This document shows, one piece after another, positions 48,538-58,311 of a stretch of 64,000 bases of DNA. The DNA is from an uncultured Clostridia bacterium (GTDB lineage: Bacteria > Bacillota > Clostridia > TANB77 > CAG-508): positions 17,417-81,416 of the forward strand of contig CANSTR010000004.1 in NCBI GenBank assembly GCA_947649935.1, in the 5' to 3' direction. The first letter of the stretch is position 1. Each line of letters starts with the position of its first letter. Position numbers and translations under genes: made by a program. Under the pieces are notes generated by a model that was not told the DNA's origin, did no database searches, and worked only from the letters and a program-made list of their open reading frames with translations.

Positions 48538-48577
48538 TTATAATATAAGTATAAAATGAAAATATAACGGAGGAAAG

Positions 48578-49648
48578 ATGAATTTAATTGAATTTGATAT
48601 ACCAAAGTCAATAATAGAGGTTTTATCAGTGTTATCTGTTAATCATGTTAATTATTGGTTATTTGGAGGAAGTGTGAGAGAAGTTTTTACCGAACAAATT
48701 CCAAATGATTATGATTTTGTGGTAACTGGAATTGGGCGAGAAGAATTTATTGAGTTGTTGAACCAAAATCACATAGAAAATTATTTGATAAGTTCTAGAA
48801 ATCAAGTACAAGGTGTTGATATTGGTGGAATTTATTGTGAATTTGCTTGTTGCAAAGGAAAAGGAGATTTAATAGATTATGTGAAATCATTGGATTTTAC
48901 TTGTAATTCAATTTTATTGGATCTTGAAAATGGGAGTGTAGTAGATGTATTTCATGGTTGTGAAGATATTGAAAAAAAGAGAATCAGAACAATATTGCCT
49001 CCTAAGTTATATTATGAAAGTAATCCTACAGCAATGTTGAGGGCTGCTTATGTTTCTATGAAAACCGGCTTTCATATAGATAAGGAGAGTATTGCTGCAA
49101 TGAGAAATTGCAAAAATTCGCCATTTGATAAAGAACATAGAATTATATCGACTAGAATATTAAATGAAATTTTGTTGAATGAAAATGCTAGAGAAGGTAT
49201 GAAGACCTTGGTTGATAATGGGGTTTTGGCAAAAGATTTTCCGAAATTAAATCAAAGATTAGTGGATGGTAGAGTTAATTTTGATGAACTAGATTATATT
49301 AATAAAACAGTAAAGCCCACAAACAATGATGATAAAATGGATTATAAAAAAATTTTGCTATTTATGGATATTTTTGAATGTGAAGAAAAAAATCTAGGTA
49401 AATTACGTTTTTATGATGAAAGAAATTCACGTACTGGTAAATTATTAAATCAAGGTGTTCATTATTATAATATGATTAAAAATAGGACATTAGAGGAGAT
49501 AGAAAATCTAATAAAAAGTCAAAATATTGGAGGAAAGTATCAAGCGGAAATTCTAAATTTGATATCTGAATTAAGTTATATTAAAGACAGATACAAAACA
49601 CAGGAGAGGTATTTTGAAGAAAGTCAAGGAGAGAGACTGGAGATTTAG
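48578..49648 (+). CDS. tRNA nucleotidyltransferase / poly(A) polymerase-family head-domain protein
   Basis: NYWLFGGSVREVFTEQIPNDYDFVVTG; EKKRIRTILPPKLYYESNPTAMLRAAYVSMKTGFHID. Confidence 0.82.
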   Translation: MNLIEFDIPKSIIEVLSVLSVNHVNYWLFGGSVREVFTEQIPNDYDFVVTGIGREEFIELLNQNHIENYLISSRNQVQGVDIGGIYCEFACCKGKGDLIDYVKSLDFTCNSILLDLENGSVVDVFHGCEDIEKKRIRTILPPKLYYESNPTAMLRAAYVSMKTGFHIDKESIAAMRNCKNSPFDKEHRIISTRILNEILLNENAREGMKTLVDNGVLAKDFPKLNQRLVDGRVNFDELDYINKTVKPTNNDDKMDYKKILLFMDIFECEEKNLGKLRFYDERNSRTGKLLNQGVHYYNMIKNRTLEEIENLIKSQNIGGKYQAEILNLISELSYIKDRYKTQERYFEESQGERLEI

Positions 49649-49773
49649 TATTTGTCACAAATTGTAAAATTTTATCGAGAAAAACTTTAAATTTCTTGAT
49701 AAAATGCTTGAAAAAATATTTGATATGTTATATAGTAATAAATATATTTAAAAATATTAGGAGGAAGTAAAGA

Positions 49774-50376
49774 ATGATAGAAAATAGTTTAGTACCTTAC
49801 GTAATTGAGCAAACAAGCAGAGGAGAAAGATCGTACGATATTTTTTCAAGATTGTTAAAAGATAGAATTATATTTTTAGCTGAGGATGTGAATTCTGCAT
49901 CAGCTAGCTTGGTTGTTGCACAATTGTTGTTTTTGGAATCAGAAGACCCAGACAAAGAAATCTCTTTGTACATCAACAGTCCTGGAGGGTCTATCACGGA
50001 TGGAATGGCGATTGTCGATACAATTAATTACATCAAATCTCCTGTTTCCACCATTTGTGTAGGAATGGCGGCAAGTATGGGCGCAGTTTTGTTGGCGTCT
50101 GGTGAAAAAGGTAAGAGATTTGCAACCCCAAATGCGGAAATCTTGATTCATCAACCATTAATTGGTGGTGGCGGACTTTCTGGTCAAACAACAGAAATTA
50201 AAATTCATGCAGACCACATGGTTCGTACGAGAGAAAAATTGAATAAATTGTTAAGCGAAAGAACTGGTCAAAGTTTGGAAACCATCCAAAATGACACAGA
50301 AAGAGATAATTATATGACGGCTCAGCAAGCCTTAGAATACGGTTTAATTGATGGTATTTTAGATAAAAGAAGCTAG
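49774..50376 (+). CDS. clpP: ATP-dependent Clp protease proteolytic subunit
   Basis: [40 protein letters not shown]-like ILIHQPL. Confidence 0.97.
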   Translation: MIENSLVPYVIEQTSRGERSYDIFSRLLKDRIIFLAEDVNSASASLVVAQLLFLESEDPDKEISLYINSPGGSITDGMAIVDTINYIKSPVSTICVGMAASMGAVLLASGEKGKRFATPNAEILIHQPLIGGGGLSGQTTEIKIHADHMVRTREKLNKLLSERTGQSLETIQNDTERDNYMTAQQALEYGLIDGILDKRS

Positions 50377-50415
50377 AATTTTGTGAAAATTTTTCGTGAA
50401 AGAAAGGATAAGAAA

Positions 50416-51714
50416 ATGCCGAAAAATCAAGATAGAAATATAAAATGTTCTTTTTGTGGAAAACCACAAGAAGTCGTGAAAAAGATTATTGCTGGACCAA
50501 GTGGGGTTTTTATTTGTGATGAATGTGTCAATTTATGTCAGGATATTATTGATGAAGAAATTTACGATGAAGAGCAAGTGGTAGAACCGATTGATATGCC
50601 GACTCCAGCGGAAATAAAAAAAGTGTTAGATGAATATGTCATTGGGCAAGAGGAAGCAAAAAAAACCTTGTCTGTGGCTGTTTACAACCATTACAAAAGA
50701 ATTAACAATTTGGAATATATGGATGATGTGGAAGTGCAGAAAAGTAATATTTTATTGCTAGGACCAACGGGTTGTGGCAAAACTTTGCTTGCGCAAACAT
50801 TGGCTAAAATTTTAAATGTGCCATTTGCCATAGCAGATGCTACAACTTTGACAGAAGCTGGCTATGTGGGCGAAGATGTGGAAAATATTCTTTTGAAATT
50901 GTTACAAAATGCTAATTTTGATACAGAAAGAGCGCAAAAAGGTATCATTTATATTGATGAAATTGATAAAATCACGAGAAAATCAGAGAACCCTTCTATT
51001 ACAAGGGATGTAAGTGGTGAAGGTGTGCAACAGGCTCTGCTAAAAATTATCGAAGGAACGGTAGCTTCTGTTCCACCACAAGGTGGTAGAAAGCATCCAC
51101 ACCAAGAATTTTTGCAAATTGATACGACCAATATTTTGTTTATTTGTGGTGGTGCTTTTGAAGGATTGGAGAATATTATCAAAGACAGAGTTGGCAAAAA
51201 GTCAATTGGTTTTGGGGCAAAAATTGAAAGCAAAAAAGATATCAATAAATCAGAAATATTCAAGAATTTGTTGCCACAGGATTTGTTGAAATTTGGCTTA
51301 ATTCCAGAATTTGTCGGCAGACTTCCGATTACAGCAACTTTGGATGGATTAACACGCGAAGTTTTGATTGATATTGTGACAAAGCCAAAAAATGCTTTAG
51401 TGAAGCAATATAAAAAGTTAGTAGAGTTGGATGGTGTGGAGTTGCAATTTGAGCCAGAAGCGCTTGAAGTAATTGTGGATAAGGCGATTGAGAGAAATAC
51501 AGGAGCGAGAGGATTGCGCTCGATTATTGAAGAAATCATGCGTGATGTGATGTATGATATTCCATCCAATCCCACGATTGCGAAATGTATTATAACAAAG
51601 GAAACCGTGGAATTGAAGCATAAACCAAAATTGGTGATTGATGAAAATAAAAAACGTGAGCCAATGAAAGTGAAGAAAAAGTTGAAAAGTACAGGTAAGG
51701 CTGAAACTGCGTAA
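50416..51714 (+). CDS. clpX: ATP-dependent Clp protease ATP-binding subunit ClpX
   Basis: [51 protein letters not shown]. Confidence 0.97.
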   Translation: MPKNQDRNIKCSFCGKPQEVVKKIIAGPSGVFICDECVNLCQDIIDEEIYDEEQVVEPIDMPTPAEIKKVLDEYVIGQEEAKKTLSVAVYNHYKRINNLEYMDDVEVQKSNILLLGPTGCGKTLLAQTLAKILNVPFAIADATTLTEAGYVGEDVENILLKLLQNANFDTERAQKGIIYIDEIDKITRKSENPSITRDVSGEGVQQALLKIIEGTVASVPPQGGRKHPHQEFLQIDTTNILFICGGAFEGLENIIKDRVGKKSIGFGAKIESKKDINKSEIFKNLLPQDLLKFGLIPEFVGRLPITATLDGLTREVLIDIVTKPKNALVKQYKKLVELDGVELQFEPEALEVIVDKAIERNTGARGLRSIIEEIMRDVMYDIPSNPTIAKCIITKETVELKHKPKLVIDENKKREPMKVKKKLKSTGKAETA

Positions 51715-51731
51715 AGGTAGTGGGAGGTAAA

Positions 51732-52250
51732 ATGGAATTTTTAGAATTAGTACAGAAAAGATATTCTTGTAGAAAATTTTCAGACAAAGAAGTAGAAAAA
51801 GAGAAAATTGAAAAAGTGTTGGAGGCAGGAAGAATGGCGCCAACGGCATGCAATTTTCAGCCACAGAGAATCCTAGTGATAACAGAGAAAGAAAAGATTG
51901 AGTCTTTAAAAGAATGTACGAGATTTACATTTGATGCGCCTGTTATTTTAGCGGTATGTTATGATAAAAATGAATCTTGGAAAAGAAAGTACGACGAAGC
52001 AGACGAAGGAATTGTGGATTGTAGCATTGTAACAACTCATATGATGTTACAAATCACAGAATTGGGATTGGGTTCGACATGGGTTGCATCCTTTGACCCA
52101 GAAAAAGCAAGAGAGATTTTGAAAATTCCAGAAAATTTGGAAATTGTGAATTTGTTGCCATTTGGTTATCCGGCAGAAGACGCAGAGCCAAGTGCAATGC
52201 ATGAAAAAAGAAAATCGATTGAAGAAATTGTTTGTTGGAATGAGTTTTAA
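51732..52250 (+). CDS. Nitroreductase family protein
   Basis: VQKRYSCRKFSDKEV; GRMAPTACNFQPQRI; FGYPAED. Confidence 0.9.
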   Translation: MEFLELVQKRYSCRKFSDKEVEKEKIEKVLEAGRMAPTACNFQPQRILVITEKEKIESLKECTRFTFDAPVILAVCYDKNESWKRKYDEADEGIVDCSIVTTHMMLQITELGLGSTWVASFDPEKAREILKIPENLEIVNLLPFGYPAEDAEPSAMHEKRKSIEEIVCWNEF

Positions 52251-52339
52251 GAAATAAGCATAAAATTGACTGTTTGTCAAGAAGATAGGTGTACAGAAAA
52301 GTAACTGGAATCATTTTTTTAAAAATTAGAAAAGTGGAA

Positions 52340-52372
52340 AAAAGGCAGATTTTATATCTGTCATTTTTTTTT
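52340..52372. terminator. Rho-independent terminator
   Basis: GGCAGAT tttat ATCTGTC ATTTTTTTTT. Confidence 0.65.
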
Positions 52373-52473
52373 AGTTTTTTAAAAATAACACTTGTAATTT
52401 TTAAAAAAGTATGATAAAATTGCAAAAATTGATGATTTAATTTTTGTTTGCTTTTGTTCAAAAGCAAAATTTT

Positions 52474-53346
52474 TTATAAAAGTAAAAGGATATCCTCTGG
52501 TAGAGGAATCTCAAATTTCATAGATTGCTTAGTAACTGGATGAAGAAATTCTATTTTGTATGCGTGAAGTGCTTGGCGCGAGATGAATTCAGAAGCTTTT
52601 CCGTAAAGAGTATCTCCTAAAATAGGATGTCCGATAGATTGGGAATGTACACGAATTTGATGCGTTCTGCCAGTTTCCAATTGAAATTCTACTAGGCAAT
52701 AATCCTTGAAATTTTTAAGTAAATGATAATGGGTAATTGATTTTTGCCCAGTTTTATTTATTTCACGCTCAATAATGCTACCCTCTTTACGACCAATAGG
52801 CGCGTCAAGTGTGCCTGTTTTTTGTGCTAAATTACCAACTAAAATGGCTTGATAACTTTTTTGAAATAAATGCGCTTGCATTTGACGACTTAAATTTTCT
52901 TGCACATATTCATTTTTCGCAAAAATAACAAGCCCAGAAGTGTCTTTGTCTAAACGGTTGACAGGGCGAATTTTGGTTTTGATGTTGTTTTCCAAAAAAT
53001 AATGTTGCACGCCGTTTGATAAACTATCGGTAAAATGTGCCATAGAAGGATGAACTGGCATGTTTGACGATTTGTTGACGATGAGCATGGTGTCATCTTC
53101 AAAAACAATGTTCAAATCCATTTTGGTAGGAACAATATTTTCGCTTTGTTCGTCAAAAGAAATGTCAACAACAATGTGGTCATTTAATTGGATAAGTTGA
53201 TGTGGCAGAGCGATTTGGTTGTTGACGAAAATTTTCTCGTTTCTTTTTAATTTTAGAAATAGTCTTTCCGAAATGGCAAATTCCTTTTTTATAACTTCTT
53301 TGACTGTTTCATATTTATTTTCTTGATTTTGATATTCTAGTTTCAT
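52474..53346 (-). CDS. RluA family pseudouridine synthase
   Basis: NKSSNMPVHPSMAH; RPVNRLDKDTSGLVIFAKN; LETGRTHQIRVHSQSIGHPILGDTLYG. Confidence 0.95.
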   Translation of the reverse strand: MKLEYQNQENKYETVKEVIKKEFAISERLFLKLKRNEKIFVNNQIALPHQLIQLNDHIVVDISFDEQSENIVPTKMDLNIVFEDDTMLIVNKSSNMPVHPSMAHFTDSLSNGVQHYFLENNIKTKIRPVNRLDKDTSGLVIFAKNEYVQENLSRQMQAHLFQKSYQAILVGNLAQKTGTLDAPIGRKEGSIIEREINKTGQKSITHYHLLKNFKDYCLVEFQLETGRTHQIRVHSQSIGHPILGDTLYGKASEFISRQALHAYKIEFLHPVTKQSMKFEIPLPEDILLLL

Positions 53347-53462
53347 ATAAGTATTTTAGCATAAAAGAAATTATTTTACAAGAAATTCTTGCAACATTGC
53401 AAATGTTATGATAAAATAACAAAGTCTAGGAATAGGCGAATCAAAAATACAAGGAGGTAAAT

Positions 53463-54155
53463 ATGATTTATTCAGAAGAAGTAGAACATATGTGTAAGGT
53501 AGCTAAAGGAGCGAAACACGACCCAGCACCAATTCCGGAAGAAGGAAAATGGGTGAAAGCGAAAGAAATCAAAGATATTTCTGGTTTGACACATGGAATT
53601 GGATGGTGTGCACCTCAACAAGGAGCTTGCAAGCTTACTTTAAATATTAAAGAAGGAATCATACAAGAAGCATTAGTCGAAACAATTGGCTGCTCGGGAA
53701 TGACACATTCAGCTGCGATGGCAGGTGAAATTTTAGTCGGAAAAACAATTTTAGAAGCCTTGAATACGGATTTAGTTTGTGATGCGATTAATACTGCTAT
53801 GAGAGAATTATTTTTGCAAATTGTGTATGGTAGAAGTCAATCTGCATTTTCAGAAGGCGGACTTCCAGTTGGAGCAGGTTTGGAAGATTTAGGAAAAGGA
53901 CATAGAAGTCAGGTTGGAACGATTTATTCAACCAATGTAAAGGGACCAAGATATTTGGAATTGGCAGAAGGTTACATAACAGAAATTGGATTAGATAAAA
54001 ACGATGAAATTATTGGATATAAATATGTGAATTTAGGAAAAATGATGGAAAACATCAAAAAAGGAATTGAGCCAATGGAGGCTATTGAAAAGGCTTCTGG
54101 TCAATATGGTCGTTTTGATGAGGCTGTTAAGAAAATTGACCCACGTGCAGAGTAA
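53463..54155 (+). CDS. Iron-sulfur cluster assembly scaffold (IscU/NifU-like) protein
   Basis: LTLNIKEGIIQEALVETIGCSGMTHSAAMAGEILVGKTI. Confidence 0.85.
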   Translation: MIYSEEVEHMCKVAKGAKHDPAPIPEEGKWVKAKEIKDISGLTHGIGWCAPQQGACKLTLNIKEGIIQEALVETIGCSGMTHSAAMAGEILVGKTILEALNTDLVCDAINTAMRELFLQIVYGRSQSAFSEGGLPVGAGLEDLGKGHRSQVGTIYSTNVKGPRYLELAEGYITEIGLDKNDEIIGYKYVNLGKMMENIKKGIEPMEAIEKASGQYGRFDEAVKKIDPRAE

Positions 54156-54201
54156 TATTGGAACGAAAAATTAGATAGATTATAAAATAGGAGGAAAGAA
54201 A

Positions 54202-55200
54202 ATGGCTTTATTTGAAAGTTATGAAAGAAGAATTGACCAAATCAATAAATGTTTAAATGAGAATGGGATTTCTTCTTTAGAAGAAGCAAAGAAAATTTGC
54301 GAAGATAAAGGATTGAATGTTGCCGAAATGGTAAGAAACATTCAACCAATTTGTTTTGAAAATGCTTGTTGGGCATACACAGTTGGCGCTGCAATTGCCA
54401 TCAAAAAAGGTGTGAAAACAGCTGCGGATGTAGCAAAATGCATCGGAGAAGGCTTGCAATCTTTTTGTATTCCAGGTTCTGTTGCAGACGACAGAAAAGT
54501 TGGCTTGGGACATGGAAACTTAGGTGCCATGCTTTTATCAGAGGAAACAGATTGTTTTGCCTTTTTGGCAGGACATGAAAGTTTTGCAGCAGCAGAAGGA
54601 GCCATTGGTATTGCAAACAATGCCAACAAGGCAAGAAAGAAACCATTGCGTGTTATTTTAAATGGTTTAGGAAAAGATGCTGCGCAAATTATTTCAAGAA
54701 TCAATGGTTTCACCCATGTGGAAACAGAATTTGATTTCTTCACAGGAAAATTGAAAATCGTCAAAGAAACACCTTATTCAGACGGACCAAGAGCGAAAGT
54801 AAAATGCTATGGTGCAGACGAAGTAAGAGAAGGTGTGGCAATCATGCATCATGAAAAAGTGGACGTTTCGATTACAGGAAACTCAACCAATCCAACGAGA
54901 TTTCAACATCCAGTTGCTGGTACATACAAAAAGGAATGCATCGAGCAAGGCAAAAAATATTTCTCAGTAGCGTCTGGTGGTGGAACAGGAAGAACGCTTC
55001 ACCCAGACAACATGGCAGCTGGACCTTCTTCTTATGGTATGACAGATACAATGGGAAGAATGCATTCAGATGCACAATTTGCAGGAAGTTCATCCGTTCC
55101 AGCACATGTTGAAATGATGGGATTAATCGGTATGGGTAACAATCCTATGGTTGGAGCTACTGTGGCGGTTTCTGTTGCGGTTTATGAGGCGATGAAATAA
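54202..55200 (+). CDS. GGGtGRT protein
   Basis: VASGGGTGRTLHPDNMAAGPSSYGMTDTMGRMHSDAQFAGSSSVPAHVEMMGLIGMGNNPMVGATVA. Confidence 0.9.
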   Translation: MALFESYERRIDQINKCLNENGISSLEEAKKICEDKGLNVAEMVRNIQPICFENACWAYTVGAAIAIKKGVKTAADVAKCIGEGLQSFCIPGSVADDRKVGLGHGNLGAMLLSEETDCFAFLAGHESFAAAEGAIGIANNANKARKKPLRVILNGLGKDAAQIISRINGFTHVETEFDFFTGKLKIVKETPYSDGPRAKVKCYGADEVREGVAIMHHEKVDVSITGNSTNPTRFQHPVAGTYKKECIEQGKKYFSVASGGGTGRTLHPDNMAAGPSSYGMTDTMGRMHSDAQFAGSSSVPAHVEMMGLIGMGNNPMVGATVAVSVAVYEAMK

Positions 55201-55204
55201 GTCA

Positions 55205-55235
55205 AAAAGGAGAGCTGAGAGGCTCTTTTTTTTAT
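55205..55235 (+). terminator. Rho-independent terminator
   Basis: GAGAGCtgagaGGCTCTTTTTTTT. Confidence 0.65.
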
Positions 55236-55362
55236 GTAAATTTTACAATTTTGTTACAAATATTACAATTGAGTAACATTTCTAAAAGACATTGACAAAA
55301 TAAAACGTATAATGTTATAATAACATTATATAAAAGTTAACCATAAAGGGAAGGAGAAACAA

Positions 55363-57564
55363 ATGAAAAGAAATACTGGAATTACGCTAATTGCATTAAT
55401 TGTAACAATTATCGTATTATTAATTCTAGCGGGAATTAGCCTAAATTTAATTGCAGGAAGTAATGGCATTATGGAAAGAGCGACGAAGGCAGCAGATACG
55501 TATGATGAGGCGAAGTTAAAAGAATCGTTAGAATTATCGAATGCAGAAATGTTGATTGATTGCTTAGGTGGAGGCGATTTAACGACTGATTTATATGATT
55601 ATATTATGGAAAGATGTCAGCAAAATGCTAATAAAACAGCGCAAACATCAAACGGCAAGTATTGGATCGATACAGATGGGAAATTTTATTACACAGACAA
55701 TGACACGAATAGAACCGTGGAGCTAGGCAAAGATACAAATGGAGCGCCAATGATTATTGGAACAGGCAATTCAAGTGGTGGCGGAGAGGAACAAGAAGAA
55801 ACTAAAAAAGGTGTTGGAACTGATGTTATTAAGCCAGAATCAGACTATGGAACAAAAGTAAATTATAGTGCAAATGGGATTAATGACTGGAAAATATTTT
55901 TAAATGACGGAACGAATATTTATTTAATAGCAAGTGATTATGTGCCAGTGAGTGGATTAGATTGCGCAGAAGGAATTACAACAAGTGGAGATTATGGCGT
56001 TTATGGAAGTAGTCGTGACGGATTGGTAAACTGGATGGCAACGAATCTATATTGGAGTGAATATGCGAGAGGGTATATTGGAGCAACAGCAACAGGAGGA
56101 CCAACATTAGAGCAATTTTGGGCAAGTTATAATGGTAAATATGGAACAAGTTATTCAGGAGAGCCTCAAGTTTTAAATGATCATGCAGGTTATGATGACT
56201 CTCTGTACTTCACACATAAAGAAATTTGGAACGATATGAATGGTTATATGCTGGCATCGCCTAGTTCAAGATATAGTAGAAGTATAATAATTGCATTTTA
56301 TCAAGGTCGTGTAACTACAGATGCCTATTACTCTACTACGTATGGTGTTCGTCCATTGATTAAATTGCCAGCCAATACAGTTATGTCCTGGAAAGGCGAT
56401 GCATGGGATTTAGTGGAAAAAGCGACGGAAAGAATTACGCCAGAGAATTATGGAGATAAGATACAATATAGTGCTAATGGAATAGAGGATTGGAAGGTAT
56501 TTTTGAATGATGGAAAAAATGTGTATTTGATAGCAAGTGATTGGGTAACAGGAACTTTACTAAATGCAGGAACTAATATTGGTATTAATGGAAATTATGT
56601 CTATGTAACAGATAGTAACCCAAATACTTTAGTAAATTGGATGACAAATACAGAAAATTGGCAACAATTTGTTGGAGTTGAAGGAGCGACTGTAACAGGA
56701 GGACCAACAAAAGAGCAATATGAATTGAGTGTAGAGCAAAGTGGAGGAGTGAAAGATGTTCATTTAGGGAATAGGTGTTGGTTAGCGACAACTCATCCCA
56801 CTCTTTATTTGGGAGTATGGGCTTCTGGTAACCCAATAATAGGAGGATATGCAAATCATACAGCCAATTTTGGAATTCGCCCATTGGTAAAATTGCCAGC
56901 GGATGCGAGAGTGATTGAAGAAAATGGAGTTTGGAAAATTCGTGGCGTAGCGACGACAGAAGCACAAGCACCATTATATGGAGATAAAGTGAATTATAGT
57001 GCGAATGGAATTGATGATTGGAAACTGTTTTTGAATGATGGAGCAAATGTGTATCTCATTGCAAGTGATTATGTACCAAATTCTTCGATTTCTAATAGCG
57101 CAGATTTGTCAGTAAATGGAACGTATGGTGCTATCGGAACTACAAGTACTGGAAATGCACAAAGTGCTTTAATAAATAATGCTTATTGGAGTGAATTTGC
57201 AAAAGGATTTGCTGATGCAACAGCAACAGGAGGAGCTACGTTAGAGCAGTTTGTACAAAGTTATAATGGAAAATATGGAACGAATTATTCAAGCGGTACT
57301 GGACAGGGAGATTTATTCATAAGTAATATAACAGATTCGTTGTATTATTGTAAAAATCCGGGAAATTTAATAGGATATTGGCTAAGTACAGCGTATAGTA
57401 ATGATAGTAGTTCGTTATGGTATGTAAATATAAAGTATTATCCTTATGCTGGTCCATGTTCTACAGCATATTGGCAACCAGATATAGGAATAAGACCTCT
57501 GATTAAGTTACCAAAGAATGCAGGTATGACTTGGAACGGAAGCGGTTGGGATTTGAGCAATTAA
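55363..57564 (+). CDS. Prepilin-like N-terminus fused to three tandem DUF6273-like domains
   Basis: MKRNTGITLIALIVTIIVLLILAGISL; three copies of YG.K..YSANGI.DWK.FLNDG.N.YLIASD. Confidence 0.8.
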   Translation: MKRNTGITLIALIVTIIVLLILAGISLNLIAGSNGIMERATKAADTYDEAKLKESLELSNAEMLIDCLGGGDLTTDLYDYIMERCQQNANKTAQTSNGKYWIDTDGKFYYTDNDTNRTVELGKDTNGAPMIIGTGNSSGGGEEQEETKKGVGTDVIKPESDYGTKVNYSANGINDWKIFLNDGTNIYLIASDYVPVSGLDCAEGITTSGDYGVYGSSRDGLVNWMATNLYWSEYARGYIGATATGGPTLEQFWASYNGKYGTSYSGEPQVLNDHAGYDDSLYFTHKEIWNDMNGYMLASPSSRYSRSIIIAFYQGRVTTDAYYSTTYGVRPLIKLPANTVMSWKGDAWDLVEKATERITPENYGDKIQYSANGIEDWKVFLNDGKNVYLIASDWVTGTLLNAGTNIGINGNYVYVTDSNPNTLVNWMTNTENWQQFVGVEGATVTGGPTKEQYELSVEQSGGVKDVHLGNRCWLATTHPTLYLGVWASGNPIIGGYANHTANFGIRPLVKLPADARVIEENGVWKIRGVATTEAQAPLYGDKVNYSANGIDDWKLFLNDGANVYLIASDYVPNSSISNSADLSVNGTYGAIGTTSTGNAQSALINNAYWSEFAKGFADATATGGATLEQFVQSYNGKYGTNYSSGTGQGDLFISNITDSLYYCKNPGNLIGYWLSTAYSNDSSSLWYVNIKYYPYAGPCSTAYWQPDIGIRPLIKLPKNAGMTWNGSGWDLSN

Positions 57565-57598
57565 ATTAAAAGGTACAGGCATTATTTCATGTAAAAAT

Positions 57599-57625
57599 GT
57601 AAGGACACGGAAACACTGTGTCCTT
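57599..57625. repeat. GTAAGGACACGG hairpin mini-element
   Basis: gtaaggacacggaaacactgtgtcctt. Confidence 0.6.
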
Positions 57626-57643
57626 TTTTGTATGAATAATAGC

Positions 57644-58246
57644 TTAGTATCCGCCATCCACTTTGATGATTTCTCCATTAATATAACGTGCATCGTCACT
57701 GGCGAGAAAGCAAATGACTTTGGCGATTTCTTCCGGCTCGGCAAAACGTTTGAGATAAATTTTCTCCGTTTCTTCTGCCACCAAATCTGCGGGCAAATCT
57801 TGGTTCATGTCGGTATTGACCCAACCTGGCGCAACGGCGTTTACATTGATGTAAGGTGCATATTGCAAGGCTAAATTGTGTGTTAAATTGATGAGCCCAG
57901 CTTTGGATGCATCATAATCGATGGAAGTTGGGAAAAAAGCATTGATTCCATTTGTGCTGGAAACATTGATGATTTTTCCTGTTTTTCGTTTGAGCATTTC
58001 TGTGCCAACACGTTTTGCCACGAGAAAAGGTCCGATTAAATTGGTGGAAAGCGTGTTGTTCCAATCTTCAACAGTTCTATCCTCAAATTCTTTATCAATC
58101 GCGATACCAGCGTTGTTGACTAGCACATCGATTTGTCCAAAAGTTTCTAAAATTTGTTTTACCATGTTGTCTACTTCAGTTTCTTTTCTAACATCTGCAC
58201 GAATGGTCAATGCTTGTATGCCGTAAAAATATCGTTTGGCAAGCAA
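57644..58246 (-). pseudogene. 5'-truncated short-chain dehydrogenase (FabG-like) lacking the N-terminal nucleotide-binding segment
   Basis: VDVLVNNAGIAIDKEFE; YDASKAGLINLTHNLA; begins near ...YGIQALTIRADV with no TGxxxGIG. Confidence 0.7.
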
Positions 58247-58311
58247 AAAGTTGTTGCAAATGAATCAAAAGTATTATAAAATAGTTAAAAAAATAAAGAG
58301 GAGTGAAGAAA

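Noticed and set aside
349-57625. CRISPR array
   Set aside because: The repeats are dispersed, self-complementary units with no regular spacer-sized spacing and no cas genes.
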